Shown: positions 8,676 through 16,917 of the stretch, piece after piece
Layout: each line of letters starts with the position of its first letter
Position numbering within the stretch: the stretch's first letter is position 1
NCBI GenBank assembly: GCA_031254105.1
Contig: JAIRVB010000028.1
Location: forward strand, 1 to 63,326
Origin: Chitinispirillales bacterium
Lineage (GTDB): Bacteria > Fibrobacterota > Chitinivibrionia > Chitinivibrionales > Chitinispirillaceae
Length of the DNA: 63,326 nucleotides
Direction of reading: 5' to 3'
Made by a program: the position numbers and the translations under genes
Notes under the pieces: generated by a model
Told to the model about the DNA's origin: nothing
What the model saw: the letters and a program-made list of their open reading frames with translations, nothing else
Databases searched by the model: none

Positions 8676-10412
8676 TTGCCGAAAGTGGTGACAAAGGTGA
8701 GCCTCGGACATCTCCCGATAAAAGTCTGCATTGTAGGATCGGTTTACCCGCGTTTCGATAAGGACACGGAAGTCCCATGGCTAAGAGAAACTGTAAAGCG
8801 CTGCCGGGATAACGGATGTGAAATAGAGGTGTTTGCGCCTTCGTGGCGAGGGCTCAAGTCTCATTATATTGATAATGTAAAGGTTCACCGATTTCGTTAT
8901 GCTCCCGCGTTTCTTGAAGATTTAACCGGTGAAGGCGGCGCGCCGGGTAAAATTCATAAATTGCGTTACAAGCTCCTCACCGTTTCATATATCATTTGCG
9001 GTACGCTGCATTTACTTTACCTTCATGGACAAAAGCGTTACGATATACTGCATATACACTGGCCGTTTCCTCACGGAGTATTTTCCACGGCAGCGCAAGT
9101 TTTTTTTGGAGGTAAAGTAGTACTCAATTTCCACGGAGCGGAGCTGCTTCTCAGCAATAAATATGGATTTGTAAAACGCGCGCTCGCGTTTTTTATAAAA
9201 CGCGCTGACCGAATTATCACAAACTCCTCTTTCACAGCATCCAAAGCGCGCGCTGTTTTCCCAAAGGAGTGTGCGGTCATCCCGTATGGTACTACATTTG
9301 AGCCGATTGAAAATTGTCCCGAAAAAACCCGGCCGCTCGTATTAAGCGTTGGACGGCTTATTGAACGTAAAGGTTTTTCATATTTGATCGAATCGGCAAA
9401 ACAGGTAGTAGAGAAAATACCTGATGCGCGGTTTGTTATTGTTGGAGGAGGCCCTCTGCTTGATTCACTGAGAGAACAGATTCGGGCTTTGGGTCTGGAA
9501 GAATATGTATCCCTGCCTGGTAAAGTAACTCAGGATGAACTGATAAACTTTTACCGGCAGGCGTCTTTGTTTGCGTTGCCGGCCATAAAGGATGACAATG
9601 GTGATACGGAAGGGTTAGGCGTGGTACTCATCGAGGCTCTCAGCTGCGCGATACCTGTAGTTGCAAGTGATGTCGGCGGCATATCGGATATAATCAAAGA
9701 TGGACGCACCGGACTCTTGTTTCCGCAAAAAAACAGTGCGGCTATATCAGATTCAATTATTCGCGTACTACGGGATGATGATCTTAGAAACACCCTTGCT
9801 TCTCAAGGCAATGAGTATGTTCTCACGCAATTTAGTTGGGAATCGGTGATTGAGAAAATAATGACATTGTATAAGAGCGTGATTAACGAAGAAAATGTTA
9901 ATTTTTCCCGCCTTCGCTCAGTCAAAGATATAAACTGGGAAACATGGAAATTTACGGAACAGGCGGTACTTTGTTTTGTACGTAAAGGGAACAAAATCCT
10001 GCTAATTCATAAAAAAACCGGTTTGGGCAAAGGCAAGATAAACGCTCCAGGCGGCAGGATTGAAAAGGATGAAACGCCTTTTGCCGCCGCAATAAGAGAA
10101 ACAAAGGAAGAGACTCACGTAACGCCGTCATTACTTGAATTTGCCGGTGAACTACAGTTCATATTTAAGGATGGTTATTCTCTGAGAGGACACGTGTTTT
10201 TCGCGTCCGGCTGTGAAGGCTCTCCGGTATCGACACCGGAGGCGGATCCGTTCTGGTGCGCGGTTGACGCTATCCCCTACGACAAGATGTGGGCTGACGA
10301 TATACACTGGCTGCCGAGAGTTCTTGCGGGAGAAAAAATTCTGGGCCGCTTTATTTTTGATAAAGATAAGATGGTTGACCTTGAAGTACAAAAAATTAAT
10401 GTGTTGAGTTGA
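8676..10412 (+). CDS. Glycosyltransferase family 4 fused to an MTH1-like Nudix hydrolase
   Basis: One uninterrupted frame of 578 codons. Residues about 14-400 are a GT4 transferase (VCIVGSVYPRF; FHGAELL; LSVGRLIERKGFSYLIES; EX7E as EGLGVVLIE, E312-E320). Residues about 428-575 are a Nudix domain. Its box runs G460-V482 (GGRIEKDETPFA then AIRETKEETHV), with the usual Gly near the end replaced by His. The downstream segment (PYDKMWADDIHWLPRVLAGE, GRFIFD) resembles the substrate-binding end of MTH1/NUDT1 8-oxo-dGTP diphosphatases. Both domains look complete. The TTG start has no clear ribosome site; GTG at 8685 or 8697 is possible. It is last in the glycan operon. I know of no standard pathway needing this fusion; nucleotide-sugar or nucleotide hydrolysis coupled to transfer is speculation. 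Confidence 0.88.
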   Translation: MPKVVTKVSLGHLPIKVCIVGSVYPRFDKDTEVPWLRETVKRCRDNGCEIEVFAPSWRGLKSHYIDNVKVHRFRYAPAFLEDLTGEGGAPGKIHKLRYKLLTVSYIICGTLHLLYLHGQKRYDILHIHWPFPHGVFSTAAQVFFGGKVVLNFHGAELLLSNKYGFVKRALAFFIKRADRIITNSSFTASKARAVFPKECAVIPYGTTFEPIENCPEKTRPLVLSVGRLIERKGFSYLIESAKQVVEKIPDARFVIVGGGPLLDSLREQIRALGLEEYVSLPGKVTQDELINFYRQASLFALPAIKDDNGDTEGLGVVLIEALSCAIPVVASDVGGISDIIKDGRTGLLFPQKNSAAISDSIIRVLRDDDLRNTLASQGNEYVLTQFSWESVIEKIMTLYKSVINEENVNFSRLRSVKDINWETWKFTEQAVLCFVRKGNKILLIHKKTGLGKGKINAPGGRIEKDETPFAAAIRETKEETHVTPSLLEFAGELQFIFKDGYSLRGHVFFASGCEGSPVSTPEADPFWCAVDAIPYDKMWADDIHWLPRVLAGEKILGRFIFDKDKMVDLEVQKINVLS

Positions 10413-10433
10413 CGGTCATGTCATTTACAATAT

Positions 10434-10721
10434 CTATTTTTTGATCTTAATTTTATGCGCCGTAATTATAGTGTAGCTGTGGGCGTTGATTGTTATCACA
10501 CAATCACCTGAACTCACATACCAATTTTTCCCTTTTCTGATAATACCATTCGCCCTGCTGACAGTCTGTTTACACCAAGCCGCAACATCATCGGTTTGCA
10601 GTTCAAGATTTCGTTTTATCCGTTCAACACCCATTTTTGTTGTATGGATTTTTTCGATATTATCTATTAAGCCGCTGCCGCTTTTTGCCCTCTTGAAATC
10701 AGTCTTTGCGAATTTCAGCAA
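10434..10721 (-). CDS. DUF3781 family protein
   Basis: About 95 residues. The family core is recognisable: LIDNIEKIHTTKMGVERIKR, then LQTDDVAAWCK, then RKGKNWYV and INAHSYTIITAHKIK. No function is known for DUF3781. The frame is open back to an ATG at 10772 inside the DAHP synthase gene. A TTG at 10721, overlapping that gene's TGA (TTGCTGA), is the more economical start and would couple the two genes. The tail is Lys-rich. The plus-strand frame across the same region (10486-10782) is an antisense shadow. Confidence 0.75.
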   Translation of the reverse strand: MLKFAKTDFKRAKSGSGLIDNIEKIHTTKMGVERIKRNLELQTDDVAAWCKQTVSRANGIIRKGKNWYVSSGDCVITINAHSYTIITAHKIKIKK

Positions 10722-11743
10722 TTTTCCGCTATCTCGTAAAGAAGCTTCTCCGAATCCTCCCACCCTAAACATGGATCGGTGATTGATTTCCCGTATACAT
10801 CCTCATCCGCTTTTTGCGCGCCCTCTTTGAGGTAGCTTTCGATCATAAGGCCGCGTATCAAATTTTTCAGCGCCGGATCATATTGACGGCTGCGCATAAC
10901 CTCTTTGGCTATTCGCGGTTGTTCCCCAAAACGCTTTCCCGAATTATCATGATTCGTATCAACAAATATCGTAGGGTTCTTCATACTGCGCTGAGTATAG
11001 ACAGCGCTTGCGTCGATCAGATTTTCGTGGTGATAATTTGGACGCGGTCTTCCTGTGCTGCTTACCCATCCCCGCAGGATCAAGTGAGCGTACGGGTTCC
11101 CCGAAGTAGTTACTTCCCAGCCGTTATAAGAGAACGTGTGCGGTATCTGCGCCGCCAAAACCGAATTTAAAGCGACATTTATATCGCCGCTGGTAGGGTT
11201 CTTCATTCCTACCGGAATGTCAAGCCCGCTTGCCGTAAGACGGTGCTGCTGGTTTTCCACAGACCTTGCGCCTATCGCAACATAGCAAATCAGATCATCC
11301 AGATAAGGGTGGTTGTTCGGATAAAGCATCTCATCGGCTGCGCTGAGCTCAGACTGGGAGAAAGAGCGTACATGCATTTTGCGGATAGCAATAATTCCTT
11401 CTGCGATGTTAGGTTCTTTGAGATGATCGGGCTGATGCGCCATACCTTTATAACCCTGGCCGGTAGTTCTTGGCTTATTTGTATAGATTCTGGGAATAAT
11501 GATGAGCTTATCCTTTACCTTTTCCTGTATTGCGGCAAGCCGTGAGACATATTCGCATACAGCTTCTTCATCATGAGCTGAGCATGGCCCGATAACCACG
11601 ATAAACCGGTTGTCCTTTTTCTCAAAAACCGCTTTGATCTCTTCGTCACGCCTGATTTTTTTCTCGCAGAGTTCTTTGGGAAATGGAACGTTTTCCTTGA
11701 TCTCCTCCGGAGTGGGAAGTTGTCTGATCTTTTTGAAACTCAT
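10715..11743 (-). CDS. aroF: Class I 3-deoxy-7-phosphoheptulonate (DAHP) synthase
   Basis: First step of the shikimate pathway: phosphoenolpyruvate + erythrose 4-phosphate to DAHP. Class I (AroF/G/H) motifs are seen: VVIGPCSAHD, RIYTNKPRTTGQGYKG, AIGARSVENQQHR, PVGMKNPTSGD, HLILRG, then IFVDTNHDNSGK and SITDPCLGWED at the C-terminus. The start at 11743 (MSFKKIRQLPTPEEIKENVP) gives 342 residues, the family's normal size. An upstream frame extension to 11836 adds 31 residues without family character. Which of the three feedback types (Phe, Tyr, Trp) it belongs to cannot be told. It is followed in overlap by the DUF3781 gene and converges on the glycan operon. Confidence 0.95.
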   Translation of the reverse strand: MSFKKIRQLPTPEEIKENVPFPKELCEKKIRRDEEIKAVFEKKDNRFIVVIGPCSAHDEEAVCEYVSRLAAIQEKVKDKLIIIPRIYTNKPRTTGQGYKGMAHQPDHLKEPNIAEGIIAIRKMHVRSFSQSELSAADEMLYPNNHPYLDDLICYVAIGARSVENQQHRLTASGLDIPVGMKNPTSGDINVALNSVLAAQIPHTFSYNGWEVTTSGNPYAHLILRGWVSSTGRPRPNYHHENLIDASAVYTQRSMKNPTIFVDTNHDNSGKRFGEQPRIAKEVMRSRQYDPALKNLIRGLMIESYLKEGAQKADEDVYGKSITDPCLGWEDSEKLLYEIAENC

Positions 11744-11875
11744 AGCCGTGAAACTTTCTATAACTTTTGATGGAAATTTTTTAACATACAAAAATGTAGT
11801 TATTCTATTTGAAAATTTACGGTTGTGTGGCGGCATATCTTAGCGGGAGGACGTCAACAACATACGCTTTCGCAC

Positions 11876-11898
11876 AAACAGACTCTTTCAAGTGGAAC
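11876..11898. repeat. Partial copy of a dispersed intergenic repeat
   Basis: AAACAGACTCTTTCAAGT matches, with one inserted base, the right end of the repeats at 24145-24169 and 60005-60030. It lies between the divergent aroF and Cas4-like genes. Confidence 0.4.
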
Positions 11899-11983
11899 TG
11901 CTATAACCATAAAATATAATTTTTTGAACAAACAAAAGTTATGTTGTTTCACATATTTTTATCCTTAATGTATTTTACTATCA

Positions 11984-12877
11984 ATGCAAACCATAGAACT
12001 GAAATTTCCAAACTACCCGTTCACCTCTATTTTAGGCTGGTCGATAAGCCGCTTTGAAATGTTTGATAAGTGCAAGCGGCAGTATTTTTACCAGTACTAC
12101 TCCAAACACGTCAAAGACGTTCCCAACTATAAAATTTCAATACTCAAGGAACTTACCTCTGTGCCTCTTGAGGTAGGAAATGTAGTGCACGACTGTATGG
12201 AAGCGCTTTTGAAGCGGCTGCAGCAATCTGACAGCAAAATAGATGAGGAACGCTTTTTCAGTTTCGCGGATGAAAAGCTTCAGGAATATTTCTCAAAAAA
12301 ATCTTTCATTGAGGTATATTACGGTTATCTTCCATCTGTGGATCCCGCGGCAGCTTCCGAAAGGGTAAGAACCTGTCTGAAAAATTTTATAGGCAGCCCC
12401 TGTTTCAGCTGGATCTATATGAAGGCGATCATTCACAGAACCGGATGGATGATAGAGCCGCCAGGCTTTGGGGAAACAAGGCTTGATGGAATGAAAGCGT
12501 ATTGCAAGATGGATTTTTTATTTCCGGCAGGCGATGAGGTTTACATCCTCGACTGGAAAACCGGCGCAAAAGACCAGGCGAAACACGCTGCTCAGCTTAT
12601 GGGCTACGCTGTTGCGGCCAACAGCAATTTTTCAATCCCCTGGAACCGCATTTTCCCTAAAATTATCTATCTTTACCCATATTATGATGAACTGGAGATC
12701 TCTTTTGGCGAACAGGAATTAACCAATTTTTTCCAGACAATTCGTGAACAAACAGAAGAGATGCAATCTTTTTGTAAAAACGCGGAACAGAATTTACCGC
12801 GCGATATTTCTGAGTTTCCAACTAACCCCTCCCCGGGGCTTTGCCGTAATTGTAAGTTTCAGCAGTTGTGCGGTTGA
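11984..12877 (+). CDS. Cas4/RecB-like PD-(D/E)XK nuclease with four-Cys cluster
   Basis: 297 residues. N-terminal SISRFEMFDKCKRQYFYQYY places Cys30 in the position used by Cas4/AddB-type Fe-S nucleases. The catalytic core is seen as KMDFLF, then ILDWKTG, then the QLMGYAV (QhXXY-like) helix around residues 165-205. The C-terminus has Cys287, Cys290 and Cys296 (CRNCKFQQLCG), completing a likely 4Fe-4S cluster. Family members are DNA exonucleases of recombination or CRISPR adaptation. No cas gene or CRISPR array is nearby, so a stand-alone RecB-like role is more likely. The ATG at 11984 has no strong ribosome site. Confidence 0.85.
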   Translation: MQTIELKFPNYPFTSILGWSISRFEMFDKCKRQYFYQYYSKHVKDVPNYKISILKELTSVPLEVGNVVHDCMEALLKRLQQSDSKIDEERFFSFADEKLQEYFSKKSFIEVYYGYLPSVDPAAASERVRTCLKNFIGSPCFSWIYMKAIIHRTGWMIEPPGFGETRLDGMKAYCKMDFLFPAGDEVYILDWKTGAKDQAKHAAQLMGYAVAANSNFSIPWNRIFPKIIYLYPYYDELEISFGEQELTNFFQTIREQTEEMQSFCKNAEQNLPRDISEFPTNPSPGLCRNCKFQQLCG

Positions 12878-12965
12878 ATTTTTCCGCAGGGGCGAACAGC
12901 TCTGCTGCCCGCTGTTTTATGAATTAAAGTTAACAATAAACACAACACAATAGTATTTTATATCC

Positions 12966-13790
12966 ATGAAAAACGAGATCGTTTTATACCGCCCCAATGA
13001 ACTTACCGAACATATTGAGGTAAGGATTAATGAAGAAACGGTTTGGTTGACACAAGAGCAGATGGGGTTGTTGTTTGGCCGTGAAAGATCAGTTATTACA
13101 AAGCATATCCGAAATATTTTTATGGAAGGGGAGTTGGTCGAAAAAGGTAATGTGCAAAATTTGCACATTCCAAATTCTGACAAACCAGTTATGTTTTATA
13201 ATCTCAATGTTATTATTTCTGTTGGCTACCGCGTGAAATCAAAACAAGGTACGCAATTTCGCATTTGGGCTACTGAAATACTTAAAGACTACCTGCTAAA
13301 AGGCTACGCCATAAACAACCGCATGAACCGCATCGAAGACAATGTACACGCCCTTTCTAAAAAAGTAAACGAAATAGATTTGCAAATAAACACTCAGCTC
13401 ACTCCTACTCAAAGCGTATTTTTTGAAGGTCAAATTTTTGATGCCTACGTTTTTGCCTCAAATCTGATAAAATCAACGAAGAAAACTATTATCCTAATTG
13501 ACAACTATGTTGACGAAACAGTTTTGCTTCTACTGTCAAAACGATCATCAGGAGTCAGCGCAAAAATCCATACAAAGCAAATCTCCGCTCAATTGCAGTT
13601 AGATTTAACGAAGCATAATTCGCAGTACGAACCTATAAGCATCAGCAAAACAACTGCCTGTCATGACCGATTTCTGATTATTGATAATGTTGTTTATCAT
13701 ATAGGCGCGTCCCTTAAAGATTTAGGAAAAAAGCTGTTCGCGTTTTCAAAAATGGGGATGAAACATTCGGAATTGTTGAAGAATATATAG
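12966..13790 (+). CDS. RhuM family protein
   Basis: 274 residues. The N-terminal two-thirds has the RhuM (virulence_RhuM) pattern: EETVWLTQEQMGLLFGRERS, ITKHIRNIFMEGEL, then VISVGYRVKSKQGTQFRIWA and the ILKDYLLKGYAIN helix. A coiled-coil-like stretch follows (NRIEDNVHALSKKVNEIDLQ). The C-terminal part (TIILIDNYVDETVLLLLSKR, then CHDRFLIIDN) resembles a phospholipase-D-like half domain often attached to RhuM proteins. RhuM proteins are common accessory genes on islands and beside restriction or toxin loci. Biochemical function is unknown. Start ATG at 12966. Confidence 0.88.
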   Translation: MKNEIVLYRPNELTEHIEVRINEETVWLTQEQMGLLFGRERSVITKHIRNIFMEGELVEKGNVQNLHIPNSDKPVMFYNLNVIISVGYRVKSKQGTQFRIWATEILKDYLLKGYAINNRMNRIEDNVHALSKKVNEIDLQINTQLTPTQSVFFEGQIFDAYVFASNLIKSTKKTIILIDNYVDETVLLLLSKRSSGVSAKIHTKQISAQLQLDLTKHNSQYEPISISKTTACHDRFLIIDNVVYHIGASLKDLGKKLFAFSKMGMKHSELLKNI

Positions 13791-13959
13791 GTAGGGTGAT
13801 CCGGGTAGGGGATAAGTTTCTGTTGTTGTTGAGTGTTGGCAATCTGCGGTTTTCAATAATCAACGATACTCCAAAAACTTCCTCTATTTTTCTTAAGTCC
13901 CAAAAAACATTATGTAATTTCAGCAGTTATGCAATTAGGTTGTCAATCGTTAATTATGA

Positions 13960-14670
13960 TTAGCCTCTATCTTTTATTTTATTCCCTACAAACCCAAGGC
14001 CTAATCTGATGCCTAAAGAGTGACGTAAATTTATATCCGCAAATCCGCCTTTTTCTTTTACCTCTCTCATAAGATCATTTTCATATTTATTCTTTAATCC
14101 AATACCATACAATATCCCAAAACGAAAATAAATTCCTGAATTATAGCCATTAGACATATCGTATCTGTAATCATTCCAACCGTAGTCTGCGTTCAAACCG
14201 AATCTGAACCATAATCTATTGAAATCACTGGCTTTACTCTTTTTATTCACGCTCTCAGAGTTTGTATAAAGCATTGAATACCTTTTTCCTGAAACGCAAA
14301 TTTCATAATCCATACCCAATACAGGAGATAACCTGACCTTTTCTGATGAAGAAACAGGAAATTTCCCAAGTAAACCAATATTAAAAGCGGGAAAATTTTC
14401 TTTTTCTTCCGGTTCATGAATAAGTTCTAACCACCCAAAACGTATTGTATCTGGTTCGGTTGTGCCGCCGGAAAGCGCAACAAATATCTCAGCATACTTC
14501 AAACCAAAAAAAATAGAGACTCCACTCAGCGCTGACGGACCAAGACCACCATCAAAGGTACCTCCATCATAACTAACCTCACCAAACCACTCACCACCTG
14601 CGGTCATATCAAGCGCAGAAACCGATGAAACCACTATGAATATAATTGCAAAAACCAACGCCTTCCTCAA
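13960..14670 (-). CDS. Exported barrel-like protein, unknown family
   Basis: 236 residues with a clear signal peptide (MRKALVFAIIFIVVSSVSA, then LDMTAGGEWFGE). The mature part is rich in Gly/aromatic strands (GVSIFFGLKYAEIFVALSGG; GIYFRFGILYGIGL; SLGIRLGLGFVG), as in small outer-membrane barrels. The start codon is TTG at 14670, supported by GGAG 8 nt upstream on the minus strand. The protein ends with a short basic tail rather than an aromatic residue. No family recognised. It is separated from the partner-switching operon by the terminator at 14804. Confidence 0.7.
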   Translation of the reverse strand: MRKALVFAIIFIVVSSVSALDMTAGGEWFGEVSYDGGTFDGGLGPSALSGVSIFFGLKYAEIFVALSGGTTEPDTIRFGWLELIHEPEEKENFPAFNIGLLGKFPVSSSEKVRLSPVLGMDYEICVSGKRYSMLYTNSESVNKKSKASDFNRLWFRFGLNADYGWNDYRYDMSNGYNSGIYFRFGILYGIGLKNKYENDLMREVKEKGGFADINLRHSLGIRLGLGFVGNKIKDRG

Positions 14671-14796
14671 ACCACCCGCTCCTTCAAATGAGATACTTTA
14701 AAGAAGAATTTTATTCACTGAATTAGCTGAGATAAGAACAACAGCCCCCGTTTCGCGGTGGTGACGTATTGCATAATTGGATATGTTGTTTTTACA

Positions 14797-14826
14797 ATAA
14801 AAGAGGGCGACCGTACTGGTCGCCCT
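14797..14826 (-). terminator. Rho-independent terminator of the partner-switching operon
   Basis: AGGGCGACC (14804-14812), 5-nt loop, GGTCGCCCT (14818-14826). On the minus strand the perfect 9-bp stem is followed by CTTTTATTGT. It lies 30 nt after the stop of the exported SurA-like gene. Confidence 0.85.
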
Positions 14827-14856
14827 TGCAGATCATAATCAATTTTTATCTTATAG

Positions 14857-16536
14857 TTATTCACTGTCCCCGGCGTCCGCTACAGTCATACCTTCTTCCT
14901 CCTCAAGAAAATCGATCTTGCGTCCCTGACGCAATGACTGAGCCTGAATCTCTTCGATGCTGGTCATCGGTTCATCTAAATGCAGCATCATGAATTCAGC
15001 ATCGGCTACAAGCGCGCAAGCGGGGCTGTTTTGCAGTATCCATCTGTAGTTGGCTTCCGCTAAAGCGAAGTTTTTGAGGTACTCGTCATAAGTAAAACCT
15101 ATCATAAAGAAACTGTTGCACAGGTTATCCTCCTGAGAGTCAAAAATCTGCCCTTTGCGGTAATAATTGATAGCTGAAGAAAGCAGATACCTTTCCTGCC
15201 TTGGGCTTGAATTGTATTTGTCGATCTGAATCTTTGCCATTTCGTTATGAGCCCGCCGGCCTTCTTCGGTAAAGACAAAGCTGTTTATGAGAGTGCGGTA
15301 AGTATTTTCCGCTTCTTCCAGAAGTCTTGAAGCCTCAAGCTGATCCATATCCGCATCGGCGCTTGCCTCTTTCAAAGAGTCAGCTTTAGCAATGAGCAGC
15401 GCCGGATCCGAGTCTTTATCGTCTCTCCAGTCGTTTTGCAGCCACGTTACCTTAACGTTTTTGCGAATATTATGTATTACGCTGTCAACTTTCGCGTTGA
15501 TTCTGGTTTTTACGATGTTTTCCAGTTCCGAATTCAGTCTGAACGTATCCGGCTTATCAATGCGCCCCTGCTGGTCAAACAGGATAAGTGCGGCTAAGCT
15601 TGTGTCGGACTCCTTAGCCGCGGGAGCAAACGAAGGCAATACCTGCTGACTCAAATATTGCTGGGCGCAATCAATGCGCAATGCCCAGTGCAGCATCTCT
15701 TTGTATTCCGAGCCGGAGGCAAGCCCGATACGCGCGGCGTAATCCGAGAAGAGCTGCCATTTAAGAAGCCACTCGACAAGTTCTTTCATGCGCATGGTGT
15801 TCCTGCGGTTTTCAGGCACCCAGGAGCGGATCACGTCAATATCATCAGAAACAATTGGTTTGCCTTCGCCGTAAATCTGCTGCACAGAGTCGGTATACGC
15901 TTCGCCGTATTGCTCTTTGTAGAGGCGGCGCATGTAGAATTCGGGAGGATTGGAACGCGCGTTGTAAATCCAGTGATTCCTGAGCGCCGCACTGTCTTGC
16001 CCCTGCGCTCCAAGTCTTTCTGTAAACGAGCTGTCAGGCTTGTACTTTTCATAAAAAAGCTGATCCGCTACCTGTCTTTTAATATTCTCAAAGGGGGGGA
16101 TAAAACTTGAATCTTGTCCGTCAGCGGTTTGAGATATGACTCTGAAAGTTTCGGGTGATTTTTTATAGAACTCACCAAGTTCCATGTCTGTAAACCCGAG
16201 ATTTTCTCCCATGATATCAAAGAAAAGAGTTGCCGCGAAGAACCTCTTTTTCCACTCCCAATCAAGGCTTGAGCTGATTTTTTCGCTGATCTGGCTTGAT
16301 TTGCCGAACTGATAAACTGCTTCACACTCTACCATGAAACTGACAGGCTGGCGCTGGCTTGGAAAGTAATGAGGAAAAGGCGCGGGATACGCGCGGGCAA
16401 CCTTCTTAAACGCCTCAAAACTTTCGTTTCCGATTGTTATCCTGCCGACCTTTACTACAGGATCCTTGACATTGGAATTCTGACACATCAGAAATGCGGA
16501 TACGCAAATAAGCGCTGCTAAAAACTTGTGGTTCAT
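14857..16536 (-). CDS. Exported SurA/PpiC-like protein with TPR-like C-terminus
   Basis: The ATG at 16536 is preceded by GAGGAG on the minus strand; an in-frame TTG at 16551 is less likely. 559 residues. The signal peptide ends near FLMC; Met at -1 makes lipidation at Cys18 possible but atypical. Residues about 30-300 resemble the chaperone part of SurA/PpiC-type proteins (DPVVKVGRITIGNESFEAFK near the N-terminus, ELGEFYKKSPETFRV). I see no clear parvulin active-site block. The C-terminal 170 residues are helical repeats of TPR type (ENTYRTLINSFVFTEEGRRA; SAINYYRKG; ANYRWILQNSP). It ends in an acidic tail. It is last of five genes in a signalling operon, 20 nt after the STAS gene. Confidence 0.75.
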   Translation of the reverse strand: MNHKFLAALICVSAFLMCQNSNVKDPVVKVGRITIGNESFEAFKKVARAYPAPFPHYFPSQRQPVSFMVECEAVYQFGKSSQISEKISSSLDWEWKKRFFAATLFFDIMGENLGFTDMELGEFYKKSPETFRVISQTADGQDSSFIPPFENIKRQVADQLFYEKYKPDSSFTERLGAQGQDSAALRNHWIYNARSNPPEFYMRRLYKEQYGEAYTDSVQQIYGEGKPIVSDDIDVIRSWVPENRRNTMRMKELVEWLLKWQLFSDYAARIGLASGSEYKEMLHWALRIDCAQQYLSQQVLPSFAPAAKESDTSLAALILFDQQGRIDKPDTFRLNSELENIVKTRINAKVDSVIHNIRKNVKVTWLQNDWRDDKDSDPALLIAKADSLKEASADADMDQLEASRLLEEAENTYRTLINSFVFTEEGRRAHNEMAKIQIDKYNSSPRQERYLLSSAINYYRKGQIFDSQEDNLCNSFFMIGFTYDEYLKNFALAEANYRWILQNSPACALVADAEFMMLHLDEPMTSIEEIQAQSLRQGRKIDFLEEEEGMTVADAGDSE

Positions 16537-16556
16537 CTTACTCCTCACCAAAAAAA

Positions 16557-16913
16557 TTAATTGAGCGCGGAAACCGCTTCATCAAGTTCATCGTAGATCT
16601 CAAGAAGCGAAGTGGCTCCGATAATATCTATTATTTCATACACGTTTTCATTAACATTTACAATTTTAAAACTCCCGCCCTTTTCTTTCGCTGATTTGCT
16701 GAAGTGGAGCAGAATGCCTAATCCGGTACTGTTCACATAGCGCAGATTCTTGAAATCAGCAACTATGTTAACAAGCCCGTCACTGAAAAAATTAAAAACC
16801 TGTTCCATAATATAATCGGTGTTAGTTGCGTCCAAATCGCCGACAAACCGTACAAGCCTGGCGTTGGCTTTGCCGGGGATCTCCTCGCATGTTAGCTGAA
16901 TCTGACTCTCCAT
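16557..16913 (-). CDS. STAS-domain anti-anti-sigma factor (SpoIIAA/RsbV-like)
   Basis: 118 residues, a single STAS domain. The phosphorylation loop reads YVNSTGLGILL, placing Thr63 at the position of the phospho-acceptor Ser of SpoIIAA, with Ser62 beside it. In partner switching the unphosphorylated STAS protein binds the HATPase kinase and frees its target, and phosphorylation reverses this. The ATG at 16913 lies 4 nt beyond the upstream gene's stop, with AGAGGAA as ribosome site. The two kinase-type genes upstream in the operon are its likely partners. Confidence 0.92.
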   Translation of the reverse strand: MESQIQLTCEEIPGKANARLVRFVGDLDATNTDYIMEQVFNFFSDGLVNIVADFKNLRYVNSTGLGILLHFSKSAKEKGGSFKIVNVNENVYEIIDIIGATSLLEIYDELDEAVSALN

Positions 16914-16917
16914 GTTG

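Noticed and set aside
10486-10782. 98-codon plus-strand frame across the aroF/DUF3781 junction
   Set aside because: Antisense to a recognised DUF3781 protein and the DAHP synthase C-terminus; no ribosome site and no family character.
11984-13790. Cas4-like gene plus RhuM as a possible CRISPR or defence island
   Set aside because: No cas1, cas2, repeat-spacer array, restriction or toxin partner next to them; the two genes are not close enough to call a unit.
13800-13940. Minus-strand coding-like stretch after the RhuM gene (FWDLRKIEEVFGVSLIIENR)
   Set aside because: About 40 codons with stops on both sides, no start or ribosome site; could be a relic but no family is recognised.
15658-16110. 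150-codon plus-strand frame inside the exported SurA-like gene
   Set aside because: Antisense shadow; the minus frame has a signal peptide, a ribosome site and a terminator.
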